A stretch of 64,000 nt of DNA from Cryptomeria japonica (taxonomy: Eukaryota; Streptophyta; Pinopsida; Cupressales; Cupressaceae), in the NCBI RefSeq assembly GCF_030272615.1, contig NC_081408.1, forward strand, positions 64,290,614 through 64,354,613, in the 5' to 3' direction. Below are positions 35,239 to 48,042 of this stretch, one piece after another (within the stretch, counting starts at the first letter, position 1; every line of letters starts with the position of its first letter). A program made the translations under genes and the position numbers. The notes beneath the pieces are model-generated. The model was not told the DNA's origin. It saw only the letters and a program-made list of their open reading frames with translations, and searched no databases.

Positions 35239-36815
35239 CTATTTTGTCTTCCTCCTTGGCAACTTTATTAGGCTACTATTTTGATTCTTGCCATAGCCTT
35301 CCATCAGTCCTCCTTCCACCTTTCTAGATGCTTTCCTATTACTTTCCACATTGATGGCAATTCTAAAAGCATCTCTTAGACTATGTGGGTTTTTATCCCT
35401 CATAATGTAAGCCATTTTAGAATCAAAAGCATTATAATAAGTGTTCAAACATGTATTATCATCTAGTCTCATCACTTGGTAAAGCCTATGCATTGCTTTT
35501 TGAAATCTTGCATTGAAATCTATGACAATTTTATTATCAGACTTCCTATTGTTATTGAATTCATTGAGCATAAAGCTCACATTTTTTTATCACCATATTG
35601 CTCTTGGAAACAATTCTTAAAATCCTCCCAAGAACCAATGCTATTCATAGGCAGACCTCTGTACCAATCCATTGCATCATCCACTAAGGACTGTACAAAT
35701 AATTTCATCATGACATCTTCATCTACAATCTCATAATCATTTATCAGGTCACCAAAAGATTTTAGGTTCTCTTCTACACTTATAGCATTATTGCTAGCAA
35801 ACTTGTGAAGCCTATCCCTCAATTCAGTATGAACATGGTTAGGTTACCCTGGGATTCCCTCAAAGAAGAGCTGTCTGTACAACTCCAGATTAATGGGTCT
35901 TCTTTGGAACTAGTTACCAATAGGGTTATTACCCATATTCATTCTCACATTAGGACCATGATTTGGAGAGACTTGGTTGCTTTGGTTGGTAATAGGGACT
36001 TGACTAACTGGAACAGTAGTCACAGGCAGGGTTGATTGAATCTTGACTGGAGGGAATGAAGCATGCTGAGGTAACAACTTATTTGGGTTTGTTGAAGGGA
36101 AGATTATGGGAGGAGCCTTTAGATAGTTAATTTTTCTTTTAACCTCTTGATTGGTTGCTTCCAATTCAATTTTCTCCAATTCTCTTTGCAAGTCTTCCTT
36201 CTCTCTCCTCATCCTATCTATCTCTCTCTCATGTGCAGACAACTGATGAGAGATTCCTGCTGTATTCTTAGACCTAGACCCATTTTCCATGCACTTTTGT
36301 TTTCCTTTGTCAACATTATTTCCTGTAGGTTGTGGGTCACTAAGGACCTCCCTATTAGGTTGTGCAACAAATTTGTGTTCAAGATTAATCTTGGCAGTTA
36401 GATTTTCTCTGATGACTGGACCTTCATCCTCACTCTTAGTTTTCTCTTGGGTAAACAATTCAAGATCAACAATCTATCTTAAAATCCTATCCCTCTCAAT
36501 CAATTTAGCTTTAACTTCCTTTTCTTTATTTTCTTCTTTTTGTGCTCTTAGGGAGATCAAGTGATGAACTCTTCTATTGAGAACCTCAATTTCTTGGGAT
36601 ACCTTATCTTCATCAGGGAACATTTCTTCAGAATCTAACACATTGACTTGATCGATATCAATCAAACTAATATTTCCATCTACAGTTCTTGGTACAAAAT
36701 CCATCTTAACATTAGAACTATTCCTATCCTTCCCAGATAAACTAGCATGAGAGATCCTCTGATTCAAAACTTGGATATTATTATTATTACCAAACAAACC
36801 GGAATGGAATCCCAA
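35239..36815 (-). pseudogene. Gypsy gag, broken
   Basis: A coiled-coil N-terminus (HEREIDRMRREKEDLQRELE, about 36240-36180) is followed by a Pro/Asn-rich linker. The Retrotrans_gag capsid core comes next: FGDLINDYEIVDEDVMMKLF, then VDDAMDWYRGLPMNSIGSW and FKNCFQEQYGDKK, continuing ARFQKAMHRLYQVM. Frame breaks: a TAG near 36474, a TAG near 35910, a TAA near 35850 and a +1 shift in an A7 run near 35580 (GATAAAAAAATG). Capsid protein would form the particle in which reverse transcription occurs. Confidence 0.85.
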
Positions 36816-37307
36816 AATGTCTTGCTCAAATTCACAGGAAGAAGAATTTGAATTTGCATATATGGGTCTATTAGATGACTTACCCGTATGAGTGCCTTTT
36901 TGTATGCAGATAGCACCAGATGGCTCATGTGCAACTGATCTTTTCTGGCCTCTTCGTGCCTGCTCAGGTAATCTGCCTTACAACATCTTGTGAGGATTTT
37001 TCCTCATGAATGATCTAGTGTTCCTTCCTCTCTGCATTATACTTATTTTCCTTAAAATGAATTGTGCTTATTCAAGAGAACTGGTTACTTTATGTTAGAG
37101 TCACCACCCAAAGATTTTGGGAAAGTAGGAAAACAAGCATTGACAAATCAATTGCAAAAGGCTATAGAACAAAAAGATCTTCAGAGAGGGAAATAACAAA
37201 GATCAGGGATGAAACGGCCTGCTATGAGGACCAAACACACACAAATTTGAACAAAATTTCAGGCAATATAAGCACTAGATCTTCAACACAGATTCACACT
37301 ATAACTC

Positions 37308-37325
37308 TCCCCAGTAGAGTCGCCA
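37308..37325 (-). promoter_or_regulatory. Primer-binding site (tRNA-Arg type)
   Basis: The minus strand reads TGGCGACTCTACTGGGGA, four bases after the LTR end GAGAACA. The pattern matches PBSs of Tat/Ogre elements as I recall them, complementary to a tRNA-Arg 3' end. It fixes the 5' LTR end at 37330 and the orientation of the element. Confidence 0.8.
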
Positions 37326-38267
37326 CTTTTGTTCTCAAATTTTGATTCCCCCAATCCCCTCTGTAAGAAAATTTGAAACCTCTATTGCATATGGAGAGGA
37401 CAACAAGAAAATAGAATTCCAGAAAACATATAACAAGGTTTCTACAAAACCTTCTACACTTTAAGCTTATCCAAAGCTCAGGTGGGTATACCTCTTGTGA
37501 ATACTTTCATAGTTTTAATATGAGATCCATAGTAAACAAATGCTAAAAACCTGTGAGCCTCATCACCTCAATACTACTGAAACATTAAAAGAAAACATGC
37601 GTTCATTTTTAGTCTTGACCCCAAGAAAGATAGAAAAAACTCCACAATTGATATCAATGCCTTATCTAGGCTATAGAGTCACCTAATTTAAACAAGCGTT
37701 CCAAATCTGGACATTCTCATACATCTCATCACTTTGGCTTTCATTAACCTAACATATGCCTGACATATATATAAGTTCCTTCTCTTTCAACTAAAAACCA
37801 TTTATCAAATTCAAAGCAGCAAACAATTGATTTACTAACAGAGATATTTCAAGTATATTTAATTCCTCTCCTGAAGAGAAAGGCCTAAAACATATCTGTA
37901 AGATTGCCTTGCAATCCCTATTTAATCGAATAACCCTAAATTATTCAAAATAAATTAGTAAACTAATGAATGCACACCAGAAGACAACGAAGATTTAGGC
38001 TTAGAAAGTTTTGATCTCTATATTCATATTCATTTTTGAAAATCTTACATAACTCAAGGTAATTTCTGAAAGAACCAGAAAACCCTAGATATATTTCAGT
38101 AGAGTTTCTTTACAAATTCTTGTGATGATTTTTCCTAAAGTCCTGGTATCTATTTATAATGATATGGATGCAAAACAATCTTCAGACTTTCCTAGGAAAA
38201 ATTTGTTACAACCATTTTCAATTCCTAACAGCTTTGAAGTTTGTTATTCCGCTGCAGCATCTTCTAA

Positions 38268-41200
38268 CTATTCTTGGACCTCCTCTTCTTGCATTGCATA
38301 CTTGGTTTTCCACTCTTGGAACATGTCATCACTAGGCCACGAGAAGTTAACAATTTTCTTCTTCAGTTTATTTAACCTTTTCCATGTATTTCTTAGTTGC
38401 CTAACCTCTGTCTCCAAAAAACCATAATGTGACTTTATTTTCTCAATTTCTTCAATTCTCTGGATAAATAAAAATTTGTCATCTGTATTGATGACTTCAT
38501 TTACTCGTTGAGACAAGTTATACCCTAGCTCATCAAGCCACACCTTTTCATCTTTCAGTTGACTTGGACTAACAAAACCCCTAGGAAACAATTCATACTT
38601 ATGATTAGCATATTCTCTTCTATACAAGTTGGTCTTTGTCTTTACACTGACCCTTTCTTCTGCTAACATGGTCATTCTTATCACTAAATCACAAGTGGAT
38701 TTAATATTTGCATCAACCTTTGCCTCTTCATAAGATGAACACATAAGTTCTAAATCCACCTCTATAGGCATCCACGTATTCAAAGCTGGCTCCAAAGTAG
38801 CCTTATCTTCTTTCAGATCAATCAACATATTCAAAATCATTTTCATATAAATGTACACAATATAATCTTCTATTTTGTCAGCAAATTTCAAGATTGTGCC
38901 TCTGACCTTCTCCTCATATTTATTTGCAAACAAGGCCTAAGCCTACTTCAACTTTTTCATTTCATCCTGTATGGTCTCAGTTGCTTGAAAACTAGAAGTC
39001 ATAGGAGAAGGAGGAAATTCAATGATTGGGTTGGTGGACGAAGGTTGTGCTGGACAAGAGGCAATCATTAATGTAGAAGATTCACCCTTCTGATATTGCC
39101 CGGCTAATTGATTCTTCAACTTGACAATGATGCTATCCCTGTGGGCTATCTCCCATTTTGCCTCATTGTAAGCCTTTAGAACTGTCTCTAATTTTACCTG
39201 GAGATCAACCTTCTCCTTGGCTTCCTTTTCAGCTACTGCCAAACTGAATTTTGTTGACTCCAAAATTGTGCTGGCAGCTTCTACTACCCCTGTGTCCTGC
39301 ACCCTTTTCATAATCATACCTCCTAGGTAGCTAGACCCTGAAGTATCCTTCCTCTTTCTACTCTCATCCCTCCTTAGAGACCACATGATCAGAGTAGCAT
39401 GGTCCTTGCTAAAAGTCACCCCCTCCAAGGGATTTGTTTCTTTCCTAACTTCTTTGAGCACTAGTGCATCTCTTATATCCCATTCAGGCAGAATTAAGAC
39501 ACCATCTTTTGCTACCATTTCTCTCCCTTGTTCAGGAGTAATGGTTTTGAACTCTGTCATCATTTCCTATTTTACTTCTTCCTCTACTACAAATGCATCT
39601 TTGTGGGGCTATTCACTTTTCCACTTTTCACATTTGGCTTTGAATTTTTCTATATTTTGCTTCCAAATAAACTACATGAAAGACCTTGTTGTGACAAAAT
39701 TATTATCAGCTAGGAATTCTTCACTGGCCTATTTGATGATAGGGTCTAGCTCTTTTCCTTTAAACTCCTCTACAATCAAATCCATTTCAGCACTTGGTGG
39801 CTCCTTAGGAATCCCTTCTTGCACTTCTTAATAAGTATAGGCAATCTCCCCAAGACTTCCCAACTGCAATAATTGCTCAGCTGCTGCATGTTCATCTCCC
39901 ACATGGATTGGGGATTGGGATGGAGAGTATAAAGGCTGACTTGTTTGCACCTCTTTTCCCACCCTTTGCATTTTAGGGGAATCTTGGATGTCAACTACAT
40001 CTTCTATTGCTCTTTTCCCCTTTGAAGTAGAAGGTTCACTTGTGACTAGCACTAGCACACTGTATTTTGGCCTCTTGTGCATCACATATTCACCTAGAGG
40101 GATGGCCTTAGCAAAGGTAGGCTTGGCTAGAACAAACTTAGCCTTTTCATAATCATTTTTCAATATAACTTCCCTTTTCTCTCTTAAGGTCTGCATTAAA
40201 TCTTCAAACTAGAGTATCAAGAATTTAGCCTTTTCCTCAAAGGGAGTAAAACTAGACAAAGGGTCATAACCAATATCAAATTGGTGGATAAAATCAAGAG
40301 CCCTCTTATATGCTATCCATTTTTCCTTTCTCAATTCCTTCTCATCAAATCCTCAGGAAAATGGAACTGATGTGGTCTTCATTTACATACAGCTCTCTTC
40401 CTGAACATACCATTGAAAAAGTCTTCAGGGTCAGCAAACCTTGATACTACAGTAGACAACCTATATGGCTGAAAGAAGTCATCAAAATGTTTCCAACCAC
40501 CCTTGGTGATTACAAATTGATGTGCAACGGTGACAGTTGGGAAATTTGTTCCTTTCCCCCTATTTGTTAATTCTGCCTCTTGCAAACCCCGATTTGCCTC
40601 AGGACCTTTGCAATTCCTATCTTCAATGGGACTTGATAGAGGAGCAAATATGGAGTTCCTCAGAAACCATAAACTCTGAACATAGTAGAGATAGGGTATA
40701 GGTATATATCACCCCAGTTGTGAACAATCTTAATATCTTGAGCAAATTCCTTAGGCCTAAGGAATTCAAGGAGAACTTTAGGAATTCTAGGGTTTTGGGG
40801 GCACAAGAGGATCCTTAGCCTAGATGCAAAACATCTATCAAACTTCAAATTAATCACATCCTCTCTATCTGAAGACAAAATTGTGCTCCACAATTGAATA
40901 GGCATCTCGTCATCATCCTTTTCCTTAACCAGGTCCATTTCAGTAGCAAAATAATCAACACCTTTGAATAAAAACATATGCATAAGAATAGAATACCATC
41001 CAAAAGATCTATCTACCTGAGCATATTTTATCTCTATTAACCCTTCATGAATGGCATCAGTGAGATAGGGTGCAAAGTCAAAAGTTACTACCAGAGATGG
41101 GTTCAAAATTTGTGCTAACATAAGCATATTGTGGGTTGGCATGGTTGTTTCAACATCTTCCGCAAAAATTTGACATAGGGACCAATACATCTCTTTAGCC

Positions 41201-41811
41201 CTCAAAGTGAATAAATTTAGAGAGAAAGGTTCCATGGTACTAGGGCCTACAACAGTCAATCCTCCAATTTTGACAAAAAATTCTTTCAAAGGGCCACTCC
41301 TGAGGTGATTTCTCTATACATTATATACCTGTGCAAGTGTTTCAAATTTGATGGGCTCTAAATAATTCGCCACCTCACTGAGTCTGAACACTTTCCTAAA
41401 CTCATCATCATTTATCTCAATTAAAGATCCCCCATTTACATTTCTAACAAACCTGGCCACAGGATCATAGTTATTTGCAATCTGTGTCAGCAGGTCCACA
41501 TCCATGAAAACCCTAGGGACTATGAGCTTTCCAACATCTAACTCCCATATACTATTCATTGGAGTAGAGGCATTTCTCTAGCCAAATCCCACTTTGAAAA
41601 GTCCCAAACCTGATATCCCTATCTATAAATCCCTTAGCTAGTTCCCTTTGTCATACAAACCGTCACCAATTCTCAGACGGGGAGCCTTGGGCACTAATTA
41701 TTTCATTTTAGCTGCGATATTGGTAGACATAATTAATCGCTCTAAAAAATCATCACAAATGGCTTTATCCTGGTAATTAACCTTCCCTGTGAAATCTCTT
41801 CACGATGCCAT
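38268..41811 (-). pseudogene. ORF inside 5' giant LTR (copy 2), broken
   Basis: It starts at ATG 41811 (MAS then TGA, where W is likely). The N-terminal domain contains DLLTQIANNYDPVARFV, then INDDEFRKVFRLSEVANYLE, FVKIGGLTVVGPSTMEPFSL and FDFAPYLTDAIHEGLIEIK, then YSILMHMFLFKGVDYFA. The middle has basic and Ser/Pro-rich blocks (40196-39830). The C-terminal third (39563-38268) is mostly heptad-rich helix. The build parallels the ORFs at 16202-19426 and 57164-60432. Stops include those near 41314, 40660, 39828 and 38943; both copies share some, so part of the decay predates insertion or was present in the master. The function is unknown; a plant-mobile or putative plant-transposon-like domain is an inference. 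Confidence 0.7.
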
Positions 41812-43561
41812 CTCAAAATTACAACTATTTCAATTAAACTTAAATAGACGTCTGAGAATTCAAGCACCTAGGGATATCAATTCAAACTGTAATTGTCAAG
41901 CAATATGCATAACTTACTTATTGCCTGAAGAAATTCGCTCTGTGTACTGGTTCCTCTACAAGACTTTTCGAAATAATTGCAATGTTTTAGCTGATCTGAA
42001 GCTTATTACGACAACTGAGCATTGAATAGAAACATTAAGCCACATTCTTTGGCAATCAATTCACAATTGAATTCAAAAAATGGCTCCAATGGACCACAAA
42101 TAATTTTCTAACTGTCTTGCCTTTTCACTGCTTTGCAAAAGATGAAAACCTTGCACCTTTTCATTGCAAAATAATTCCATTTGTTGGATCATGAAAGATG
42201 TGCACGTTCTTTACCTTACCTGAGTCATCCCACTTAGAAACAGGCCCTACCTTCCTTTAGCTATTTTGTGAAGCATAAATCTCATGCATCTTTTCCATCC
42301 AAAACAACGCTGACCATTGGATCTTCTATCATCTACTTGACTATTATTCTTCATGATGACCGCTATTCTATTTAACTAACCACATGAAACCTTCACCACT
42401 AATGGTTTTCACTGTTTCGCGAAGCATAATCACCTCGCATCTTCACCATGTGAAACATCGCGCATCGTTGGATCAATTTTGAGATGTGCATCTTTTAACT
42501 CCTTTAATCTTCAAAGTGGGCCCTCTAAGCGAAATCCACTTATCCTACCAATAACCAAAAAATATCTCCTACATGCTGGCCATTCATTCACTCAAGAACT
42601 CTATCGTACTCCACATATGAAACATCACGTGTCTTAACTAGCTTTGGATTTCATCAATAATGTCACGTAATCAAACGGGCCCCACACGATCCACTAGGAG
42701 CCACGCGTCCAACTGACATATCACCTTTTTCTCCAGCTAGACATCCAACTATATTGCCACCTTATTCGTGACATAACTGCCAGCTCTTTTTCGCTAATTC
42801 GTGAAAGATAAACCTCGTGTTACTTTAGGCTACGAAAGAATGCGTACCGTTAGATCATCTCAAAGATGCACCTCCTTTATATTTCAATCCATTCCTTTGC
42901 TGGGCCCACTACCTTTTTGCTATTTCACGAAAGGTAAACTTCCCACATCTCTACCACACGAAATAGTGCCAACCATTGGATCTTGAACAAGATTCATGGT
43001 TTTAACTCATTCTTTAGCTTACATACCAGGCCCACCAATCTTTTGCTACTTTGCGAAGGATAAACCTCACCCATCTTTTCATCGCGAAATAACGTGGACT
43101 ATTGGATCTTGAACAAGATACTCATCCTTTAGCCTTCCTTACAACTACTTTACATGGGCCTGCCACCGTTTCACCATTTCGCAAAGCATATACCTCATGC
43201 ATCTTTCCTCTGCGAGATCACGTGCACTGTTGGATCAATTAGAACTTGCCCAACTTTTATAGAGCCCGACAAAGAAATAAAAACTTAGGAGAAGGCAAAA
43301 AATTAAAACATTATTAAAACCAGCCTAAGGCAAAACTTAAAGGGGGGACCTCTCCTCATGATGGACTGACCCTTCCACTTAAGTGGAAAAAGTAACAAGG
43401 AAATATAATATAGGGATTTCGAGATAGAAGAGGGTAAATTGCAAAAAACCTAAACCCTTAGACCAATAACCCACTGAGGCAAAAAGAAGTACTAATCACA
43501 ATTTTGCAAATTTTGGCAGATTAAAGAACAAAATCACCCAATAGTCAAAATAGTGATAACA
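41812..43561. other. Noncoding front part of the 5' giant LTR
   Basis: Collinear with 28392-30116. It carries the same degenerate repeated motif (TTCGCGAAG-like palindrome plus CATTGGATC). No TATA box stands out. Confidence 0.55.
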
Positions 43562-43911
43562 GTCAGTGAGGCTCCTTTTGTGATGAGCAGTGTGCTCTAT
43601 GTAGTGTGTCTTCTTGCATGTGCAGGCCTCTCTTATTGTAATCACATACTTGCTACAAAAGTATTATCTGACTATGGGTAGGCTTCCCACCATGGTTTTT
43701 ACCTTTACCAGGTTTTCCACGTACAAATCTTGGTGTCATGTGTTATGGATGGTTGGTTAATTATTCTATAATTTATGTTTATGCTTAACTATTACATATG
43801 GCATTCCGGTATTTAGTTTATGCATTTCAGTAGAAGGTTTTGTGAGTTTAAATTTTTATAATCTGTTGACAATTGATTTACCCCCCTCTCAATTGTCCAT
43901 CGATTATCCTA
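43562..43911 (+). mobile_element. 3' part of a copia-type LTR
   Basis: The segment has GTCAGTGAGGCTCC, then GCATGTGCAGGCCTCTC, then CAGGTTTTCCACGTAC and the end block TTACCCCCCTCTCAATTG...ATCCTAAC. The same order of landmarks occurs in the LTRs at 54819-55629 and 60644-61436. Its 5' part is missing at the border with the giant LTR and its last base at the border with gypsy gag, so it is a fragment cut on both sides. Confidence 0.65.
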
Positions 43912-44800
43912 ACGTCCTCTACCTCTGGTATATCCTCTTCCTCCTTGAAATCTTCCTCTAGAAATCCTTCCACCTTTGCTTCTCTGTCTTTGCTCATGGC
44001 TTTTGTTTAGTTTCTCTTCTTCCTTCAGGGCATACTGGCAAGTCTCTTCAACACTGTAATTTGATCAAACTAAGTTCATCTTGTATAGACACCCATAATC
44101 CACTCAAATATCTTGCAAATTATTCAACTTCATCATCAACATGTCCAGATCTGATATTCAACTTGTAAAATGCTTCGATGTATTCCTTTACACTAGATTC
44201 CTTCTGTCTCAAGTTCTGCAACTTCCGAAATAGATTCACTTGATACTCAACTGACATAAATTTTGATTTCAACTTAGCAACCATCTAATCTCATGTCTTG
44301 ATCTTCTCTTTACCTCTTCTCTATCTATCAACCTACAAATACTCCCACCAAAGAGATGCACGACCTTTCAATCAGGTATAGGTATATTTCACCTTCCTTT
44401 CTTCTGTAGTATATTCAAAATCAAAATATTTCTCCATTTCCAAGGTCCAATCCATCAATTCATCCAAACCCAAATTTCCATCATATTCCGATGGGGTAAA
44501 ATGAGGTTTAGTATTCGCCCTACTCAAAACCCTCAAAAACCTTTCCTCATCCGGATCAACCGCCAGTGGGTTTACTTGTTCTATAGGGGCTTCTTCTCCT
44601 TAATATTCACTTACATCTTCAATGTGTGTACCTCTTCTCTAGGCTATCTCCATGACTTCCAATCGGACTGCTATTCCTTGCAACATTTCCATCACAACAA
44701 GGTCTGCATTCCCACGTGCTCCACCATTCCTAGTTCCTCTTCGTGCCATCTTTGTGCTAGTCCTCTGTAGCCATAGGTCAGATCCATAGTCTGCCACCTT
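43912..44800 (-). pseudogene. Ty3/gypsy gag fragment (second family)
   Basis: Minus strand from about 44760: ARRGTRNGGARGNAD, then EYDGNLGLDELMDWTLEMEK, YFDFEYTTEERKVKY, then KGRASLWWEYLQVDR, KLKSKFMSVEYQVNLFRKLQ and NLRQKESSVKEYIEAFYKLN. It ends in an Arg/Gly-rich tail (GGRGYTRGRGR) at about 43915. This is a standard plant gypsy GAG whose RG tail replaces a zinc knuckle. Several Trp or Gln positions are stops. Protease and pol are absent because the fragment ends at the copia LTR border. Confidence 0.8.
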
Positions 44801-44843
44801 ACAACAAAATTCTTAGGACACACAATCTCTGGAACAAAAAATT

Positions 44844-44855
44844 GCTTTGATACCA
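44844..44855 (-). promoter_or_regulatory. Primer-binding site (initiator-Met type)
   Basis: The minus strand reads TGGTATCAAAGC, two bases after the LTR end TATTTCA. It belongs to the gypsy fragment with gag at 43912-44800. Confidence 0.75.
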
Positions 44856-44857
44856 CT

Positions 44858-45330
44858 TGAAATAGTCACCGGTTAGGAGGGACCTCAAAGAGATCAATCC
44901 GGACCGGTCAACAAGAGTAAACACAATGCAAACACAAAGACATGATAGAGGAAATGTAGGATAAATTGAGTTATAACATGAAAAATATTTACAACCAACC
45001 GGTAGCAATTGGGTTAAAGAAACCAGCTAACAGGCTTGCTAAAACATGCTCAAAACATAAAACAGGTCACAATCGTGACCTCAAATCTTAAGATCTATCT
45101 TCTATCCTCTATCTAACTTCTTGGTTTCATTGTAATGCTCTATTACAATGATTTGTACGATCCAAGGGGCTATGGTTGGCCCAAAAAGGAATCAAAACTC
45201 AAAGAACAAGATCTAACACGGAAAACCAACAAGGTCGGCCTCCCCTATAACAAATTTTCTCTATGTACACTTCTATTGGGTTCTTCTTTGCTCATTTTGT
45301 TTATATATAGTGCATTTGGTATAGGGGATG
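44858..45330 (-). mobile_element. 5' LTR of the second gypsy fragment
   Basis: The 3' end of the LTR (minus) is fixed at 44858 by the PBS. The upper boundary is only approximate, because no partner LTR exists in the window. Features inside: GGTCACGATTGTGACC palindrome near 45065-45080 and ATTGTAATAGAGCATTACAAT palindrome near 45128-45150. Confidence 0.55.
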
Positions 45331-47842
45331 AATCCTAGTTCGAGGGTGGTGAAAGTTCAAGGTATTGCTTTAATTCTAGTGATGACACTTGATTAATATA
45401 TGGCACCAGTTCATACACTTCAAATATTCTTTCACAATTGAGACTATTTTCCTCTACAATTCCATTTTCCTCTTTTGTGGCATTGGTGGCATCTAATCTA
45501 TTTTCTATCCCTTTCTTATCTTTGGTTGCACCCATGTTGGGGTGCTGAGTTGCACCCCCTTAGGTGTGCTTAGCCTTCCCTTTAAATTTTTCTTCTACCA
45601 ACTTCCCATCTCATTATTTCTATCTCTCTTCCATTTCTTTAAATCTTTTGTAGTGTCTGTGTAGGGGAAAAAGTGAGACTAAGTATGAAAACCCTAATCC
45701 CACTCTCAAACACACTCATAGAATATGAAAGAGCCAAGGGAGATAACACACATCAACTATTTCTTATGAGAAAGAGAGAATCATGGATTACCTCTTAGGT
45801 TTTCTATTCCTTTGTTGTAAATGAGAGAGAGGAATGATGCAAAATGCTATCTAACCTAAAGAGCAAGTAAGCAAGCCAATCCTAATTTAAGAGTGTAGAT
45901 CAAAGAAAAACTGATACACTACTAAAAAGTACAGATCAGAAGGGAAAATAAGAGGTGTACCTATGTCTTAAATCTGAGTAGAAATGTTCGGGACCAGGGT
46001 GCTACACCACTGTCCCAATTTTGCAATTTTGGAGCTGCAACTGATAGGATGGATTCTGAGATTTGCAAGGTGTTGTTCTGCCAAGTCCCATTGATAGAGG
46101 GTAGGACCAAGGCACCACGCCCCTGTCCTTGAAATATTTTTGCACTTTTGAGACTCTTGGGTGGTGTTGATGCCTGTTCCAGATCTATAACTACTTTGAG
46201 ATTCCTATTTTTGCACGTGCAACTGAAAAGAGAAGGTTTGGGGTGACTATATAGGTTTTATCCTTAGTCAAACCCCCATGTTGGTGATTTCCACTCTACG
46301 AATAGTTGATAATGTATTGAAAATGTGTGTGCAAGAACCTTGTGTATATGCAAGATCCTAAGAATGAAAGTAAACAACCTAGAGCAACCCCCAAGAGTAA
46401 ACCCTAATTGCTTATAATTGACAAAGGAAATGCTCTAAATCCACAATGCAAAGTGATCTAAAGCATGAATTTGAATCAAAATAAAGCTTATGCAAAGACA
46501 TGAAAATAACATGAAACCATACCCAACCCCAAGGGAGAGGTACAAGACAATCGTTAGTCGATGATCTCCTATTGTTCTTCTACATCTTCAAAAGCCCCCA
46601 ATTGATAAAATAATGTTTGATGAATCTTTGATGGATGAATGTTGAATGTTGTTGGAGACTTGAAAGATCTACTCTTTCACTACAAATAAGGCTCTAATAC
46701 TCCAAAACCCTGCCCTTAGATTCTTAGAAGAAGAGCATGTGCATTTTAAAAACCTAGGATTTGAACTTCCCACTGATATTTTGGGGTTAAGCATTATCAT
46801 ATCATAGGATTATTCTCTCAAAATTTCAAGAGAAAATCTACAGACCATGTGCATTCCTGCCACGGTCCAACCAACTTTTCACCAAATTTTTGAGGCCATT
46901 AGATATGATGATATTAGAGCGCATCCCAAAGTTACAGCTGATTTCTAGATGTTTCGATATGTGAAATCGGGCCTAAACGGTCAAAATAAGATATAATTAG
47001 GGTTTATGATTAAAACATTTATTGGAGGATTAAAATGAAAAGGGACATGGTGAAATCGGGCCTAAATGGTCAAAATAAGATGTAATGTGTAAAGTGATGA
47101 GACATGACCTTACATATAACCAAATTAATAAATTAGATCCTTAAAGGGGAATGAGAAATGTAAGATGCAAAACACACTAAGGTGGGTGCTAACCTAAGTG
47201 TGAAATTATACCGCCCTAGCAAGGTTGTACAATTTATGATATTACATTTAGCCCCCACTTTAGAGGTCATATGACACTACGTGCATATGCAAGATAAAGT
47301 ACAAAAAAATAAACATCATTTGAAAAAGGATATATCCACAAGTTGTCGAACGAAGCCCCCTGTGGTATCTGTAGTACAACGTTAGGAATCACACCCTACA
47401 GAGCCACATGTTAGATCACAAAATCACCTAATGTTTACTAAGGAAGGACATGAAATTTGTGGGTAGCTATATGCGCCCACCTATTTCAACTTGCTTATTA
47501 GTGAGGTTAAACAAGGTATCATATTTTCCACAACAAATTGTGATAAATATTTTGATGAAGAAAGTTCATAACAAGGACTGATTCCTCATCCAAGCATATT
47601 ATGGAACTAATACGGAGAGAGAGGGAGAACTCACGATTCCAACACCACCGACGGTGCAAGAATCAGAACTGCCTAACTCAAGAAATGATAGATTGAAGAA
47701 AAAGTACAGAAATTAGGGTTTTAACTTAAAAACATAAATTAAAAAAAGTGCATAACACATAAATATGAAAGTGACACCTTCATTTGTCACTTTCTAGCTT
47801 TGTGGCACTATTCACTGCAGAGGAGCCCACATACAAGCCATC
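45331..47842. other. Noncoding, retroelement-like; no gene recognised
   Basis: A 66-codon minus frame at 45335-45535 has no known domain. Two hairpin-like segments built from GGGACCAGGG and CTGTCCC lie at 45990-46016 and (as AGGACCAAGG / CTGTCCT) 46103-46130, resembling the stem sequence of the 20-22 kb array. Other content is A-rich and includes a directly repeated 37-mer (next entry). It is probably LTR sequence of an unrecognised element. Confidence 0.45.
46961..47086. repeat. Direct repeat pair of 37 bp, 89 bp apart
   Basis: GTGAAATCGGGCCTAAA followed by GGTCAAAATAAGAT occurs at 46961-46997 and 47050-47086 with two differences. The meaning is unknown. Confidence 0.7.
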
Positions 47843-48042
47843 ATGCCTCGACACCGACCTGAGTGACCTATGTGGATGGAGATCCTATGCCAGTCCATAC
47901 TCGTCGACCAACCGCTCGACAAGGTGAGTTGACTTTCCGTTGACTGCATTTAACTATTTCATGTTTTCATAGTTTTTCTGAAGTGATGATGTCATCGCTT
48001 AGTTCGGGCTAGGGCCCACCCTTTGGAAACCTAGGGGTCCTA

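Larger units (their letters stand above)
25380..43561 (-). mobile_element. Giant Ty3/gypsy (Tat/Ogre-type) element with about 6.2-kb LTRs
   Basis: Two long near-identical direct repeats, 43561-37330 and 30116-25380 (truncated), flank an internal region of 7.2 kb holding gag, protease, RNase H-like, RT, RNase H and integrase in minus orientation. The complete repeat starts TGTTATCAC and ends GAGAACA. Four bases further lies the PBS TGGCGACTCTACTGGGGA, a type known from Tat/Ogre elements (tRNA-Arg). The element is at least 18.2 kb as seen. One doubt remains: no polypurine tract precedes the 3' repeat at 30117. The two repeats differ by scattered substitutions and an indel of about 230 bp, so the insertion is old. 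Confidence 0.75.
37330..43561 (-). mobile_element. 5' giant LTR, 6.2 kb, complete
   Basis: TGTTATCAC...GAGAACA over 6,232 bp. It holds a noncoding front part (43561-41812), an ORF of about 1,180 codons (41811-38268) and a noncoding tail (38267-37330). The upper edge abuts an unrelated copia LTR piece at 43562, as expected for an insertion point. LTRs this long are rare, and an ORF this long inside an LTR is rarer. Confidence 0.75.

Noticed and set aside
45335-45535. 66-codon minus frame
   Set aside because: No recognisable domain or start context; kept only as a note in the noncoding stretch.
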